A stretch of 64,000 nt of DNA from Sulfurimonas sp. (GTDB taxonomy: Bacteria > Campylobacterota > Campylobacteria > Campylobacterales > Sulfurimonadaceae). Of the stretch, positions 1 to 9,705 are shown one piece after another. The notes beneath the pieces were generated by a model. That model saw only the letters and a list, made by a program, of their open reading frames with translations. It had not been told where the DNA came from and searched no databases. Both the position numbers and the translations under genes were made by a program. The first letter of the stretch is position 1. Each line of letters opens with the position of its first letter. The stretch is from the NCBI RefSeq assembly GCF_028714655.1, contig NZ_JAQTLY010000002.1, positions 124,001 to 188,000 of the forward strand, in the 5' to 3' direction.

Positions 1-1085
1 TTTTTAGTGGTTATCCAATCACTCCATCATCTGAAGTAATGCATGTTGCATCTGACCTTTTACCTGAGGTTGGCGGAAAATTTATTCAAATGGAAGATGA
101 AATAGCAGGTATATGTGCTGCACTTGGTGCTTCAATGAGCGGCGTAAAATCTTTTACTGCAACTTCGGGACCGGGAATCTCACTTAAAGCTGAGCAGATT
201 GGTTTAGGTTTTATTGCAGAGATTCCTTTGGTTATCGTAAATGTTATGCGCGGTGGTCCCTCAACAGGTCTTCCTACGCGCGTATCTCAGGCAGATATCG
301 GTCAAGCGCAATATCCGACTCATGGGGATTATGCTTCTATTACTTTATGTGCAGGCAGTTTAACCGAGTGTTATACACAGACTGTTCGTGCATTTAACTT
401 GGCTGAAAAGTATATGACTCCTGTATTTATTCTTCTGGATGAAACAATCGGTCATATGCACGGTAAAGCCGTACTTCCCGATCTTGAAGAAGTTAAAGCC
501 GGCATAGTTAATCGTGCAACTTTTGACGGCGCACCGGCAGATTATAAGCCATATGATGTCCCTATGAACAAGCCTGCTGTACTAAACCCGATGTTTAAGG
601 GTTACAAGTATCATATAACCGGACTTCACCATGGACATGAAGGTTTCCCGACAGAAGATGCAGTTCAATGTGAATTTAATATTGAGCGTTTAGTGGGTAA
701 AATTAATACAGTAGCAGCAGAAAATGATGGTCTCGATGATTTACCTGATTATGAAGAGTATATGTTAGATGATGCAGAAGTTTGTATAATAGCTTACGGT
801 TCAATCGGACTCGGTGCTTATGAAGCAGTAAATAAACTTCGTGAACAGGGTATTAAAGCGGGTATGTTTAGACCGATTCTTCTTTGGCCGTCACCTGCAA
901 AAAGAATTGCCGAACTCGGTGCAAAATTTAAAGATAAAATCTTTATTACAGAGTTAAACATGGGTCAATACTCTAAAGAAATTGAAAGAGTTATCAAAAG
1001 AAATGATTTTACCACACTGCTTAAAGCAAACGGTCGCCCTATAGCGCCTGCTGAGATGGTAGCAAAAGTTAAGGAGATGATGTAA
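1..1085 (+). CDS. oorA: 2-oxoglutarate:ferredoxin oxidoreductase, alpha subunit (5' partial)
   Basis: Pyrimidine-binding type subunit of the OorDABC enzyme, which interconverts 2-oxoglutarate and succinyl-CoA with ferredoxin or flavodoxin and can run reductively in the reverse TCA cycle. The reading frame is open from base 3 (FSGYPITPSSEVMH), so the Met at 39 is internal and the true start and the expected oorD lie upstream of the window. Family marks seen are GYPITPSSE, ATSGPGISLK and LDETIGHMHGK. It overlaps oorB by one base, as in a coupled operon. About 360 residues are visible, so only a short N-terminus is missing. Confidence 0.93.
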   Translation, partial: FSGYPITPSSEVMHVASDLLPEVGGKFIQMEDEIAGICAALGASMSGVKSFTATSGPGISLKAEQIGLGFIAEIPLVIVNVMRGGPSTGLPTRVSQADIGQAQYPTHGDYASITLCAGSLTECYTQTVRAFNLAEKYMTPVFILLDETIGHMHGKAVLPDLEEVKAGIVNRATFDGAPADYKPYDVPMNKPAVLNPMFKGYKYHITGLHHGHEGFPTEDAVQCEFNIERLVGKINTVAAENDGLDDLPDYEEYMLDDAEVCIIAYGSIGLGAYEAVNKLREQGIKAGMFRPILLWPSPAKRIAELGAKFKDKIFITELNMGQYSKEIERVIKRNDFTTLLKANGRPIAPAEMVAKVKEMM

Positions 1086-1942
1086 TGGCATTCAATTATG
1101 ATAAATATTTACGCGTAAATAAGATGCCGACACTTTGGTGTTGGGGTTGTGGCGATGGTGTTATCTTAAAATCAACTATCCGCGCTATTGAAAAAATGGG
1201 TTGGGATATGGATACGGAAGTTTGTGTCGTATCGGGTATCGGATGTTCAGGTCGTTTTAGTTCATATGTAAACTGTAATACAGTTCATACTACTCACGGT
1301 CGTACTATGGCTTATGCTACGGGAATTAAACTTGCAAATCCGCATATTAATGTAATCGTTGTAGCAGGTGACGGCGACAGTCTTGCAATCGGTGGAAATC
1401 ACACGATTCATGCATGCCGTAGAAATATAAACTTAAATTTTATTCTTATCAATAACTTTATTTACGGTCTTACAAATTCTCAGATTTCTCCTACTACTCC
1501 TCAGGGTATGTGGTGTGTATCTGCACAAAACGGTAACATTGACCCGACTTTCAATGCGGCAAATTTGGCAATTGGAGCAGGGGCAACATTTGTTGCGCGT
1601 GAAACCGTAAATGATCCTAAAAAACTTGAAAAAATGTTAGTTAAAGGTTTTGAACATAGAGGTTATAGCTTTATGGAAGTGCTTTCTAACTGTCATATCA
1701 ATCTCGGTCGTAAAAACAAGATGGCAAATGCTATGGAAAATCTTAGCTGGATTGATAGTATAACCGTATCAAAGAAAAAATGGGATGAGCTTCCGCCTGA
1801 AGAGCAGATGAATAAATTGGCTACGGGTATTTTAAGAGAAGTAATACAACCTGAATACACTGACATGTACGAAGAGGTAATTAAAGCTGCTCAAGGCAAG
1901 CGCGGTAAAATCACACAAGCTGATTTTGCGAAAAAGATATAG
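1085..1942 (+). CDS. oorB: 2-oxoglutarate:ferredoxin oxidoreductase, beta subunit
   Basis: Thiamine pyrophosphate-binding subunit, 285 residues, full length for the family. It shows the N-terminal WCWGCGDG and GIGCSGR cysteine motifs and the TPP/Mg signature beginning GDGDSLAIGG and ending about 27 residues later in INNFIYGLTNSQ. The cysteines fit the cluster-binding loops of short 2-oxoacid oxidoreductase beta chains. The start ATG overlaps the oorA stop and the stop is 9 bases from oorC, so alpha, beta and gamma are made from one transcript. The assignment to 2-oxoglutarate rather than pyruvate rests on the Oor gene order and similarity to Campylobacter OorB. Confidence 0.93.
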   Translation: MAFNYDKYLRVNKMPTLWCWGCGDGVILKSTIRAIEKMGWDMDTEVCVVSGIGCSGRFSSYVNCNTVHTTHGRTMAYATGIKLANPHINVIVVAGDGDSLAIGGNHTIHACRRNINLNFILINNFIYGLTNSQISPTTPQGMWCVSAQNGNIDPTFNAANLAIGAGATFVARETVNDPKKLEKMLVKGFEHRGYSFMEVLSNCHINLGRKNKMANAMENLSWIDSITVSKKKWDELPPEEQMNKLATGILREVIQPEYTDMYEEVIKAAQGKRGKITQADFAKKI

Positions 1943-1951
1943 GAGCCTGAT

Positions 1952-2506
1952 ATGAGAAGTTCTTTAAGATTTACCGGTGTTGGCGGTCAAGGTGTTTTGC
2001 TTGCAGGCGAGATTATGGCAGCTTGCAAAATTAAAGATGGCGGTTACGGTTTAAAAACTGCAACATACACATCACAGGTTCGTGGTGGTGCAACAGTTGT
2101 TGATATAACATTGGATGACAATGAAATTCGTTATCCATATGCAAATGAGGGTGAAATCGATTTTATGCTTTCAGTTGCAAATGTATCATATCAGCAATTT
2201 AAAGGCGGCGTGAAGTTAGGCGGGATTATCGTAGTAGATCCAAATCTAGTTACTCCGACTGAAGAAGATAGAAAAAAATGGATTATTCACGAAATTCCTA
2301 TTATTACTATTGCAAAAGAAGAGGTCGGTAATGTTATTACTCAATCTGTTGTTGCATTGGCGATTACAAATACTATGACGAATGTTCTTGATAAACAATC
2401 TTTGATTGACACAATGCTTTCAAAAGTACCGGAAAAAGTTCATGCTGCAAATAAAAAAGCGTATGAGCTCGGTGAAAAATATGCTAGAGAGGCTATGGCT
2501 AAATAG
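1952..2506 (+). CDS. oorC: 2-oxoglutarate:ferredoxin oxidoreductase, gamma subunit
   Basis: Gamma-type subunit of 184 residues, the usual size. The N-terminus carries the glycine-rich FTGVGGQGVLLAGEIMA motif and the TSQVRGG block typical of the pyruvate/ketoisovalerate oxidoreductase catalytic gamma domain. It is the last gene of the oor operon: a strong hairpin followed by a T run starts 17 bases after the stop. A GGAG ribosome binding site lies just upstream of its ATG, overlapping the end of oorB. Confidence 0.93.
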   Translation: MRSSLRFTGVGGQGVLLAGEIMAACKIKDGGYGLKTATYTSQVRGGATVVDITLDDNEIRYPYANEGEIDFMLSVANVSYQQFKGGVKLGGIIVVDPNLVTPTEEDRKKWIIHEIPIITIAKEEVGNVITQSVVALAITNTMTNVLDKQSLIDTMLSKVPEKVHAANKKAYELGEKYAREAMAK

Positions 2507-2522
2507 TCTTAGTCTTTTTAAG

Positions 2523-2552
2523 AGTAACCTGTAAAAAGGTTACTTTTTTTTT
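2523..2552 (+). terminator. Rho-independent terminator of oorABC
   Basis: A 7-bp stem AGTAACC/GGTTACT with an 8-base loop is followed by nine T. It follows oorC directly and points in the same direction. Confidence 0.85.
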
Positions 2553-2597
2553 AAACATATATTTAATACTAAATAATATCTATAATATTATGAAATA

Positions 2598-3215
2598 TTA
2601 AACTCTAATGCTCTCCCAAAAAAATTCCACATGCTTCTCAAATTGTGTTGATAAATTTGTAGTAGAGCCGCTGTCAAATCTCAAAAGCGTAATCTGAAGC
2701 CTAATGTAAAATAGGGTGGATAAAAATTCATAAGCAACCATCATGGGATCAGCTGAACGAATCAAAGAGTTTTGCATCATTATAAAAAATGCCTCCGAGA
2801 GAACCTTTATATTTTCATTGTGAAATTCATTCATAAACTGCTCTCTAAGCTCTTTGTTTTGAAAAAGCTCTATAAGGAGCAGTCTAAACATATTTTCGTT
2901 GTTTTTATCAAATGTAAGAAGTTTGTACTGCATTGTAAACTTCTGTAAAAATGCTTTTCCTTTTAACGCCGATTCTTTAATGTCGCTATCGTTTTGAGAG
3001 AATGGTGTTGTAAAAATCTCTTTTGCAACGCACAAGAATATCTCCTCTTTATTTTTAAAATGATTATATAAAGCACTCTCTCTGATTCCGACTTCCGAAG
3101 CTATTTTTCGCACACTGGTTGCTTTATATCCATATTCGGAGAAGAGGGCTGATGAGACTTTTAGTATCTTTTGCTTAGTACCGATAGTTTTTTTGTTTGC
3201 CGTATTTTCGGACAT
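2598..3215 (-). CDS. TetR-family transcriptional repressor
   Basis: DNA-binding repressor of 205 residues. Residues about 13-60 form a TetR_N helix-turn-helix (KILKVSSALFSEYGYKATS, then VRKIASEVG and ALYNHFKNKEEIF). The C-terminal part is the variable ligand pocket and dimer domain. It is transcribed away from rnpB and the RND pump genes. The upstream region holds palindromes of 12 bp that fit a TetR operator, one of them directly next to the TATAAT (3261-3266 region, read leftward) of its own promoter, so autorepression is likely. By position it is the probable CmeR/AcrR-like regulator of the efflux operon, although rnpB lies between them. The ligand cannot be told. Confidence 0.88.
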   Translation of the reverse strand: MSENTANKKTIGTKQKILKVSSALFSEYGYKATSVRKIASEVGIRESALYNHFKNKEEIFLCVAKEIFTTPFSQNDSDIKESALKGKAFLQKFTMQYKLLTFDKNNENMFRLLLIELFQNKELREQFMNEFHNENIKVLSEAFFIMMQNSLIRSADPMMVAYEFLSTLFYIRLQITLLRFDSGSTTNLSTQFEKHVEFFWESIRV

Positions 3216-3236
3216 TTATAGCCTTTGTTACCGTAT

Positions 3237-3354
3237 GAACGGATGTTAATGTTTGTAGAATTATAAATGAACAACTGTTAATTTAACCTTATAGAAAAAG
3301 AACAATTGTTCATATGCTATTTTAGATTTAATAAAACAATATGAACAATTGTTC
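3237..3354. promoter_or_regulatory. Cluster of TetR-type operators
   Basis: Two perfect 12-bp palindromes GAACAATTGTTC lie at 3300-3311 and 3343-3354. A 10/12 match lies at 3269-3280, and a weak 8/12 match (GAAC....GTTA) at 3237-3248. The site starts are 32, 31 and 43 bases apart, close to whole helical turns, which suits dimers binding along one face. The 3269 site touches the leftward tetR -10; the 3343 site lies about 40 bases upstream of the probable rnpB -10 (TACTAT, 3392-3397). That TetR binds here is inference from location and symmetry. Confidence 0.8.
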
Positions 3355-3400
3355 TTTAATTAAAAAAAAGAGATATAAAGGAATGATTTTGTACTATTTC

Positions 3401-3763
3401 ACAGGTACAACAGATAGCGACTTGATTTGTTTCAAGAGGAAAGTCCGAGCTGCTCTAAGACAGTGTTCCATTTAACTAATGGCCGTGGTAACGCGAGGGA
3501 AAGTGCAACAGAAAGTTAAACTTCCGCTTTAGGGCGGTAAAGGTGAAAGGGCGGTGTAAGAGACCACCAGTCTTTATAGTAATATAGAGAGCTTGTAAAC
3601 CCAACATGGCAGCAAGAAACAGATGGTCAGCGTCTTAAGGGCGGAGCTGCGGTAGAAGTACCGTAGTTTTGCTTATGCTACTGTTTCGCTAGAATTACTA
3701 TGCAAATAGTAAAGTAGATTAATGCTATCAAAACAAAACTCGGCTTATAGTTGTACCTATCTG
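3401..3763 (+). ncRNA. rnpB: RNase P RNA, bacterial class A
   Basis: Catalytic RNA of RNase P, which trims tRNA 5' leaders. Conserved blocks in order are AGATAGCGACTT, GAGGAAAGTCCG (3436 region), GGTGAAAGGGCGGTGTAAGAG with ACCACCAG, and near the 3' end ACAAAACTCGGCTTAT. P1 can be formed by AGGTACAAC (3403-3411) with GTTGTACCT (3750-3758), placing both ends. The length of about 360 nt fits class A. A short hairpin with a T run follows. The exact ends are good to a few bases. The gene sits between tetR and the pump genes, which is unusual. Confidence 0.93.
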
Positions 3764-3771
3764 CTACAAAC

Positions 3772-3806
3772 GCCATAATTTATGGCTTAAATAAACTTCT
3801 TTTTTT
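3772..3806 (+). terminator. Probable rnpB terminator
   Basis: A short 7-bp palindrome (GCCATAA/TTATGGC, 3772-3786) is followed 12 bases later by a run of T (3799-3806). The tiny loop and the gap before the T run make it imperfect, so some read-through into the pump operon is possible. Confidence 0.5.
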
Positions 3807-4009
3807 CAGCAGTGACCGTAGCGTGACTAAATAAAGAGAAATTAGTACCTAATCAATAAATATATTATTTAATATGAATATGTTATGCTATATTCTTGGC
3901 ATCATCTATAAGTTTTAAATTAAAGCACTTCTTTTAAATTATGATATTATTACTTAAAAAATTTTAATTAAGATTTATACAGGGTGCCCTATATAAATTG
4001 GGAAGATAA

Positions 4010-5122
4010 ATGTTGGAAAAAGTGTTTTTTATAGGCGCGGTTTTACTCCTGGTGTTATCGGGATGCAGCCATAATCAAGATTCGGAAGACAAGGATAATT
4101 ATTCCGCAGAAGTAAGCGTAATGACGCTCAAAAAACAAAATATTGATGCACCTATGGAATTTACCGCTACAAGTGTTGCAAACAAACAGGTTCAGATACG
4201 CGCACGCATTGAAGGATATTTGTTGAGCAAAAATTATCGTGAAGGAAGTTATGTTCAATCCGGAGAGATTCTCTTTACTATTGATCCGCAACCTTTTCTG
4301 CTTGCCGTAACATCCGCAGAAGCCGCATTGGAAGGAGAAATAGCCAAAGAAGAGAATGCCGTACAAAATTTAAAGCGGGTTCAAAATCTCTTTGAGCAAA
4401 AAGCATCCGGTCAGCAAGAGCTTGATACGGCTATAGCAGCTAAGCGTACGCAAAGTGCGTTGGTTAGTGAAGCTAAAGCAGCTCTTGCTCAAGCTAAACT
4501 AAACTTAAGCTATGCGACAATCCGTTCTCCTATATCCGGATGGTCAGATAAAGTAATCCAACATGAAGGTAGCTATATCGTTCCTACTCAAAATGGCTTA
4601 TTGACGACTATTTATCAGAGCAATCCTATTTATGTAGATTTTTCAGTCGACGCTATCTCAATGGAGAAAATTAAAAAATCGATTAACAGTAGCGATAATA
4701 CACTTCTTATTGATATAATTCTTCCAAACGGGTATTTACATCCAAGCAAAGCCAAAATCTCTTTTTTAAGCCCAACCGTTGATTCGCTTAGCGGAACAAG
4801 AACGGTGCGGGCAGAACTGTCAAATCCAAACGGTGAGCTAGTACCGGGTGAATTTGTAAAGGTGAGAATTAAAGCAAGAATGGACAATACTCTTCTTATT
4901 CCTCACAAGGCATTGATGCAAGGGGCAAAAGGAACCTATGTTTACGTTATCGGCAAAAAGAATATCGCAGAGTCTCGAAGTGTTAAAGTAGGAGAGTGGG
5001 TAGAACATAATGTAGTTATACTTGAAGGGCTTAAAGAGGGTGAACAGATTGTTTGCGAAGGTAACTCAAGAGTTGAGGCAGGAAAAGCGGTAAAAATAGA
5101 CTCGGCTAAGAAAGTTCAATAA
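4010..5122 (+). CDS. RND efflux periplasmic adaptor lipoprotein (CmeA/MexA/AcrA type)
   Basis: Membrane fusion protein of 370 residues linking the inner-membrane pump to the outer-membrane channel. The signal sequence ends in a lipobox LSGC with Cys19 as lipidation site. Then come a split lipoyl domain (RARIEGYLLSKNYREGSYV and, after the coiled hairpin, YATIRSPISGWSDK), the alpha-hairpin at about 100-150, and beta-barrel and proximal domains with LVPGEFVKVRI. A GGAAG ribosome binding site precedes the ATG. The stop overlaps the next gene's start. The pump substrate (drugs, bile-like compounds or metabolites) cannot be read from the sequence. Confidence 0.92.
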   Translation: MLEKVFFIGAVLLLVLSGCSHNQDSEDKDNYSAEVSVMTLKKQNIDAPMEFTATSVANKQVQIRARIEGYLLSKNYREGSYVQSGEILFTIDPQPFLLAVTSAEAALEGEIAKEENAVQNLKRVQNLFEQKASGQQELDTAIAAKRTQSALVSEAKAALAQAKLNLSYATIRSPISGWSDKVIQHEGSYIVPTQNGLLTTIYQSNPIYVDFSVDAISMEKIKKSINSSDNTLLIDIILPNGYLHPSKAKISFLSPTVDSLSGTRTVRAELSNPNGELVPGEFVKVRIKARMDNTLLIPHKALMQGAKGTYVYVIGKKNIAESRSVKVGEWVEHNVVILEGLKEGEQIVCEGNSRVEAGKAVKIDSAKKVQ

Positions 5123-8100
5123 TGTTATCGCGATATTTCATTAATCGCCCTATTTTTGCCGGTGTCATATCTATTTTAATCGTTGTGCTTGGGTTTACGG
5201 CAACTCAAATGCTTCCCGTATCGCAGTTTCCAAATGTTATTCCTCCATCGATCAGCGTAAGTGTTACTTACCCAGGAGCCGATGCAAAAACAATTACGGA
5301 TACGGTTCTTGCCCCTATTGAAGCGCAAATTGCCGGGGCAGATAATCTTATGTATGTAAGCTCTTTGGCTTCAGGAATGTCCGGCAATGGACGAATCAGC
5401 TGTACTTTTGAGGTGGGAACCGATGTCGATAAAGCATTAAACGATATTCAAAACAGAGTCAATCTTGCTCAGCCGAGGCTTCCGAGTATAGTTAAGATGT
5501 TGGGAGTGGATGTCAAAAAGAGAACTCAAGATATCTTGATGATTACGGCTTTGTACTCTCCTGACGAGTCGATGAACGATATTGAAATCAGCAACTATGT
5601 TACTACGCATGTAATTAACAACATCAAGCGTCTTCACGGTGCAGGAAACGCGTTGGTTTCCGGTCAAAGAGATTATTCGATGCGTATTTGGCTTAACCCT
5701 GACAAGATGGCGTCAATGGGGATTGGTACTTCGGATATAGATACGGCAATCAATGAGCAAAACTTTCAGGTTAATCCCGGTCGTTTAGGGCAGGCGCCTA
5801 TTTTGAACCAGCAAATGACTGTGATGCTTACCTCCAAAGGGAGGCTTTCTACGGCAGAAGAATTTGAACAAATTATCGTTCGGACAAAGCCTGATGGCAC
5901 GATTGTTCGTCTTAGAGATGTAGCAAGAGTGGAACTTGGAACAAGTAATTATGAGTATTATGGTCGTTTCAACGGAAAACCGGCTGTTTTATTGGCTGTA
6001 TATGACCAATCAGATACTAATGCCATAGAGACGGTAGAAGCTGTAAATACTGAGTTAGAACGCCTCTCTAAAACTTTTCCTGCAGGATTGAAATATCAAA
6101 TAGCGCACAATGCAACCAAATTTGTAAAAATTTCTATTAAAGAGGTTATAAAAACACTCTCGGAAGCGTTGCTGTTGGTTATTGTAGTAATTTATCTCTT
6201 TTTGCAGAGCTTTAGAGCCACTATGATTGCTTTAATTGCTATTCCTATATCGCTTATGGGAGCATTTATCGGTATGTATCTGCTTGGGTATTCGATAAAC
6301 ACTCTGACACTCTTTGGAATGGTTTTAGCTATCGGGATAGTAGTCGATGATGCGATTGTGGTTGTAGAAAATATAGAGCGGATTATTCAGAGCGAACACC
6401 TTTCTCCAAAAGAGGCAGCAATCAAGGCGATGAGTCAAGTTTCTAGCCCGATTATAGCTATCGTTTTGGTACTTTGCGCTGTTTTTGTACCCGCAACCTT
6501 CGTGGGCGGCATGACCGGCGAGCTGTACAAACAGTTTGCGATGACGATTGCCGTATCTGTAGTATTTTCAGGCTTTGTGGCACTGACTCTCTCTCCTGCT
6601 CTTGGTGCATTGCTTTTACGCCGTCACGAGAAAGCTCCTTTGCCGCTTTTTGTGCGTTTCAATACGATGTTTGCGGATATGACAGAGCGCTATCTGCATC
6701 TCTCTTCTATAATGATTCGCAGAAGCCTTATTACTCTGCTGCTCTATCTTTCCGTTTTTGCAGTTATTTATCATCTATCTTCAACGCTGCAAAAATCATT
6801 TTTACCGGTCGAAGATCAGGGATTTTTTTTCACCGTTGTTTCTTTGCCTGAGGGTGCCACTATTGAGAGGACTCATGAGGCTGTAGTTAAAGCTGAAAAT
6901 GCGATTCAATCAATTGCCGGAGTTGAGAGCGTAGTGACGATTGTAGGAAGTAATTTTATGGGTGGAGGACAAGAGCCAAATTCCGCGACAATGATTATAC
7001 GGCTTGCTCATTGGGATCAGCGCAAGAGCGATGAGTTAAGCGTAAAGTCAATTATAAAAGAAGTTAAAAAAGCTACGGATTTCATTACGGATGCGAGTTT
7101 TAACAGCTATTCTCCACCGCCCATCAGAGGGGTAAGTAAAACAGGAGGGGTGCAGTTGTGGCTTCAAAGCCCCGACGGAGATATGGATTTGTTGGTTCAA
7201 ACTGCGCAAGATTTTATAAACAAAGCAAAAGAGATTCCACAGTTTAAGGATGTCACAAGTTCAATGCGTCCGTCTTCTCCTGTTTTGTTTATAGATGTGA
7301 ATCGTGAACGCGCAAAAATTTTAGGAGTTTCATTGGATGATCTATATTCAACGATTCAAAACACAATCGGTCTCTCGAATGTCGGTCAATTTGTTAAAGA
7401 CGGCAATACATACTGGGTTAAAGTTCAATCTGACGGAGATTTTAGGCGTGAACCGTCTGATATAGGCAGAGGGTATGTTAAATCTTCTTCCGGTGCGATG
7501 ATACCGCTTAGCTCTCTCATTAATGTAGAACAAAAATCGGCTGCCGTCAAAATTGAACACTTCAATACTACGCTTGCCGTTCCGATTAATGTAAGCCAAA
7601 AACATGGTGTGAGTACGGGAGAGATGATTAAACTGATTGAAGAGTTGTCAAAAAAATCATTACCGCCGCAGATTACCACCGGTTGGGACGGTATCGCCTA
7701 TCAACAGATTAAAGTGCAAGACAGAGCAAGAAGCATATTGCTTTTTGCGTTTGTAATCGTTTTTTTGATTCTTGCTGCCCAGTATGAAGCATGGACATTG
7801 CCGCTGGCGGTAATGCTTGCCATACCTTTTGGAATGGGCGGGGCATATATTGCAGTGTGGCTTACGGGTCAAAATAACGATGTCTTTTTCCAGATTGGAC
7901 TGCTTACTCTTGTCGCATTGGCGGCAAAAAACGCAATATTGGTAATACAGTTTGCCGAAGAGGAGCGTAAATCGGGAAAAAGCGTATATGATGCGACAAT
8001 GTCGGCGGCACGATTGCGTTATCGTCCGATGATGATGACATCATTAGCGTTTGTTTTCGGTGTATTGCCTTTAGCCTTTAGCACGGGGGCAGGGGCGGAG

Positions 8101-8238
8101 AGCCGCCATTCAATCGGCATAGGTATTTTAGGGGGAATGATTGCCGCGACATTCGTCGAACGCTATTTTATCCCTTATCTATACTATCAGGTTTCAACTT
8201 TACGAGAAAAGATACAACGATATAAGGAGAAGCGATGA
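5122..8238 (+). CDS. RND multidrug efflux transporter, HAE1 family (CmeB/AcrB type)
   Basis: Proton-driven inner-membrane pump of 1038 residues, the normal length. It has the 12-helix RND layout: a first helix at about 10-28, a porter domain, helices 2-6, a second large periplasmic domain and helices 8-12. The proton-relay Asp pair of helix 4 is present as IVVDDAIVVVENIER with D409 and D410, and a lysine of helix 10 is present in AAKNAILVIQFAEE. AcrB-like blocks such as GADAKTITDTVLAPIEAQI place it in HAE1 rather than the heavy-metal branch. It overlaps the adaptor and the outer-membrane gene by a few bases, so the three parts are translationally coupled. Confidence 0.95.
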   Translation: MLSRYFINRPIFAGVISILIVVLGFTATQMLPVSQFPNVIPPSISVSVTYPGADAKTITDTVLAPIEAQIAGADNLMYVSSLASGMSGNGRISCTFEVGTDVDKALNDIQNRVNLAQPRLPSIVKMLGVDVKKRTQDILMITALYSPDESMNDIEISNYVTTHVINNIKRLHGAGNALVSGQRDYSMRIWLNPDKMASMGIGTSDIDTAINEQNFQVNPGRLGQAPILNQQMTVMLTSKGRLSTAEEFEQIIVRTKPDGTIVRLRDVARVELGTSNYEYYGRFNGKPAVLLAVYDQSDTNAIETVEAVNTELERLSKTFPAGLKYQIAHNATKFVKISIKEVIKTLSEALLLVIVVIYLFLQSFRATMIALIAIPISLMGAFIGMYLLGYSINTLTLFGMVLAIGIVVDDAIVVVENIERIIQSEHLSPKEAAIKAMSQVSSPIIAIVLVLCAVFVPATFVGGMTGELYKQFAMTIAVSVVFSGFVALTLSPALGALLLRRHEKAPLPLFVRFNTMFADMTERYLHLSSIMIRRSLITLLLYLSVFAVIYHLSSTLQKSFLPVEDQGFFFTVVSLPEGATIERTHEAVVKAENAIQSIAGVESVVTIVGSNFMGGGQEPNSATMIIRLAHWDQRKSDELSVKSIIKEVKKATDFITDASFNSYSPPPIRGVSKTGGVQLWLQSPDGDMDLLVQTAQDFINKAKEIPQFKDVTSSMRPSSPVLFIDVNRERAKILGVSLDDLYSTIQNTIGLSNVGQFVKDGNTYWVKVQSDGDFRREPSDIGRGYVKSSSGAMIPLSSLINVEQKSAAVKIEHFNTTLAVPINVSQKHGVSTGEMIKLIEELSKKSLPPQITTGWDGIAYQQIKVQDRARSILLFAFVIVFLILAAQYEAWTLPLAVMLAIPFGMGGAYIAVWLTGQNNDVFFQIGLLTLVALAAKNAILVIQFAEEERKSGKSVYDATMSAARLRYRPMMMTSLAFVFGVLPLAFSTGAGAESRHSIGIGILGGMIAATFVERYFIPYLYYQVSTLREKIQRYKEKR

Positions 8239-9599
8239 GGCTTAACAATACTATTTTATTAAGTATAGTCGCTTTATTGGGTGCAGGTTGCAGCATAGAG
8301 CCTGATTTTACTCCTCCAAAACCAAATCTCCCGATTGAATGGAAAACAGGTGAGCAAAACAGTTCTGTTGAAGCACTAAACAAATGGTGGGAAAAACTTG
8401 GCGATTCGACTCTAAATGCGTTAGTAGACAAAGCGTTTGAACAAAACAGAGAGATTGCTGTTGTTGCGGCTCAAAATGAGAGTTTTATGGCGCAGTTGGG
8501 CATAGCGGAATCTAATCTTCTCCCGCATTTTGAGGCAGATGCTTCTATGTCTCGTCAAGAGTTGTTAAACAGCACCTCAAATAGAATATATGGGTTTAAT
8601 TTAGCCATGAGTCGATTTGAAATCGATTTTTGGAGCAAATATGCCCGTGCCGAAGAATCTGCCAAAGCTGCACTTTTGGCTAGCGAATATAATGCTAAAA
8701 TTGTTAAATCCTCTATCGCGGCAAATGTAGTCTCTGTTTATAATGCACTTTTAACTCAGCACCGCTTGCTTGAAAATGCCAAAAAAAACAGTTTGCTTTT
8801 GGAACAAATTGCATCCATCTCTAAAGCCAAATGGGAGCAGGGTGTAGGGTCATTTAGGGATGTTCTTCAAGCAGGAGCATCTGCAGATGAAGCGCGCGGC
8901 GAAATTCCGCCGATTGAGGCAAAAATATCGGTGTTGGAAAATGCTCTTTCGCTCCTTATAGGGGAATTTCCAAAAAGTTTTACGATACCTAATGCCGATA
9001 TATCGCTTTTAGAGATTGATATTCCCGTAGGGTTGCCTTCAGAGCTTTTACGACGACGCCCCGATATTTTGTCGGCGGAAGCATCCTTGCATTCAGCAAA
9101 TGCCTCTATAGGGGTGGCTAAAGCGGCATATTTTCCATCATTTTCTTTAACCGCTATGCTGGGGTATCAGAGTACGGATTTTGCCGCACTGCTAAAAGCA
9201 CCATCGCAAATATGGCAGGTTGCTCCGTCTGCCACACTGCCCATCTTTGATGCAGGGCAAATCGAAAATAAAGTCAAATATGCAAAAGCAAAAACCAAAG
9301 AAGCACAAGCACAATATGAACAGACAGTGCTTAAAGCATTGGGCGAAGTGGAGAGTGCTTTAAAGGAACGCCGTACTCTGGTAGACGAGTCTAAGGCTTT
9401 AACGAATGCACAGAAAAAATATATTCAGGCTGAACTCTTAAGCAGAGTCGAATACGATAATGGAAAAACAGGTTATTTGCCTCTGTTAATTATTCGGCAA
9501 TCATTAGTGATGAATGAAAAAAAAATAGTGTTAAACGAAGAGGCAAAACGAGAAAATTTTATTGTCTTGTGTAAAGTTCTCGGTGGAGGATGGGAATAA
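8235..9599 (+). CDS. Outer-membrane efflux lipoprotein (OprM/CmeC/NodT family)
   Basis: TolC-like channel of 454 residues completing the tripartite pump. The lipobox LGAGC gives Cys19 as the lipidated residue, followed by SIEPDFTPPKP as in NodT-family proteins. Two OEP repeats are visible, each with long helices rich in Ala and Glu, and the family block LPSELLRRRPDILSAEASL is at about 270-290. Start and pump stop overlap in ATGA. About 100 bases without a gene follow. Confidence 0.93.
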   Translation: MRLNNTILLSIVALLGAGCSIEPDFTPPKPNLPIEWKTGEQNSSVEALNKWWEKLGDSTLNALVDKAFEQNREIAVVAAQNESFMAQLGIAESNLLPHFEADASMSRQELLNSTSNRIYGFNLAMSRFEIDFWSKYARAEESAKAALLASEYNAKIVKSSIAANVVSVYNALLTQHRLLENAKKNSLLLEQIASISKAKWEQGVGSFRDVLQAGASADEARGEIPPIEAKISVLENALSLLIGEFPKSFTIPNADISLLEIDIPVGLPSELLRRRPDILSAEASLHSANASIGVAKAAYFPSFSLTAMLGYQSTDFAALLKAPSQIWQVAPSATLPIFDAGQIENKVKYAKAKTKEAQAQYEQTVLKALGEVESALKERRTLVDESKALTNAQKKYIQAELLSRVEYDNGKTGYLPLLIIRQSLVMNEKKIVLNEEAKRENFIVLCKVLGGGWE

Positions 9600-9705
9600 C
9601 CAATATGCGCATTTAATAGATACTGTTTTTTCAAGAGAATTTACATTATGTTAACCAATGTAATAAGTTAGAAATACAATTTAAAATAATACTAGAGAAA
9701 GAAAT

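Noticed and set aside
6474-6851. 125-codon frame inside the RND pump gene
   Set aside because: Out-of-phase shadow of a membrane-protein gene; cysteine- and serine-rich without a ribosome binding site.
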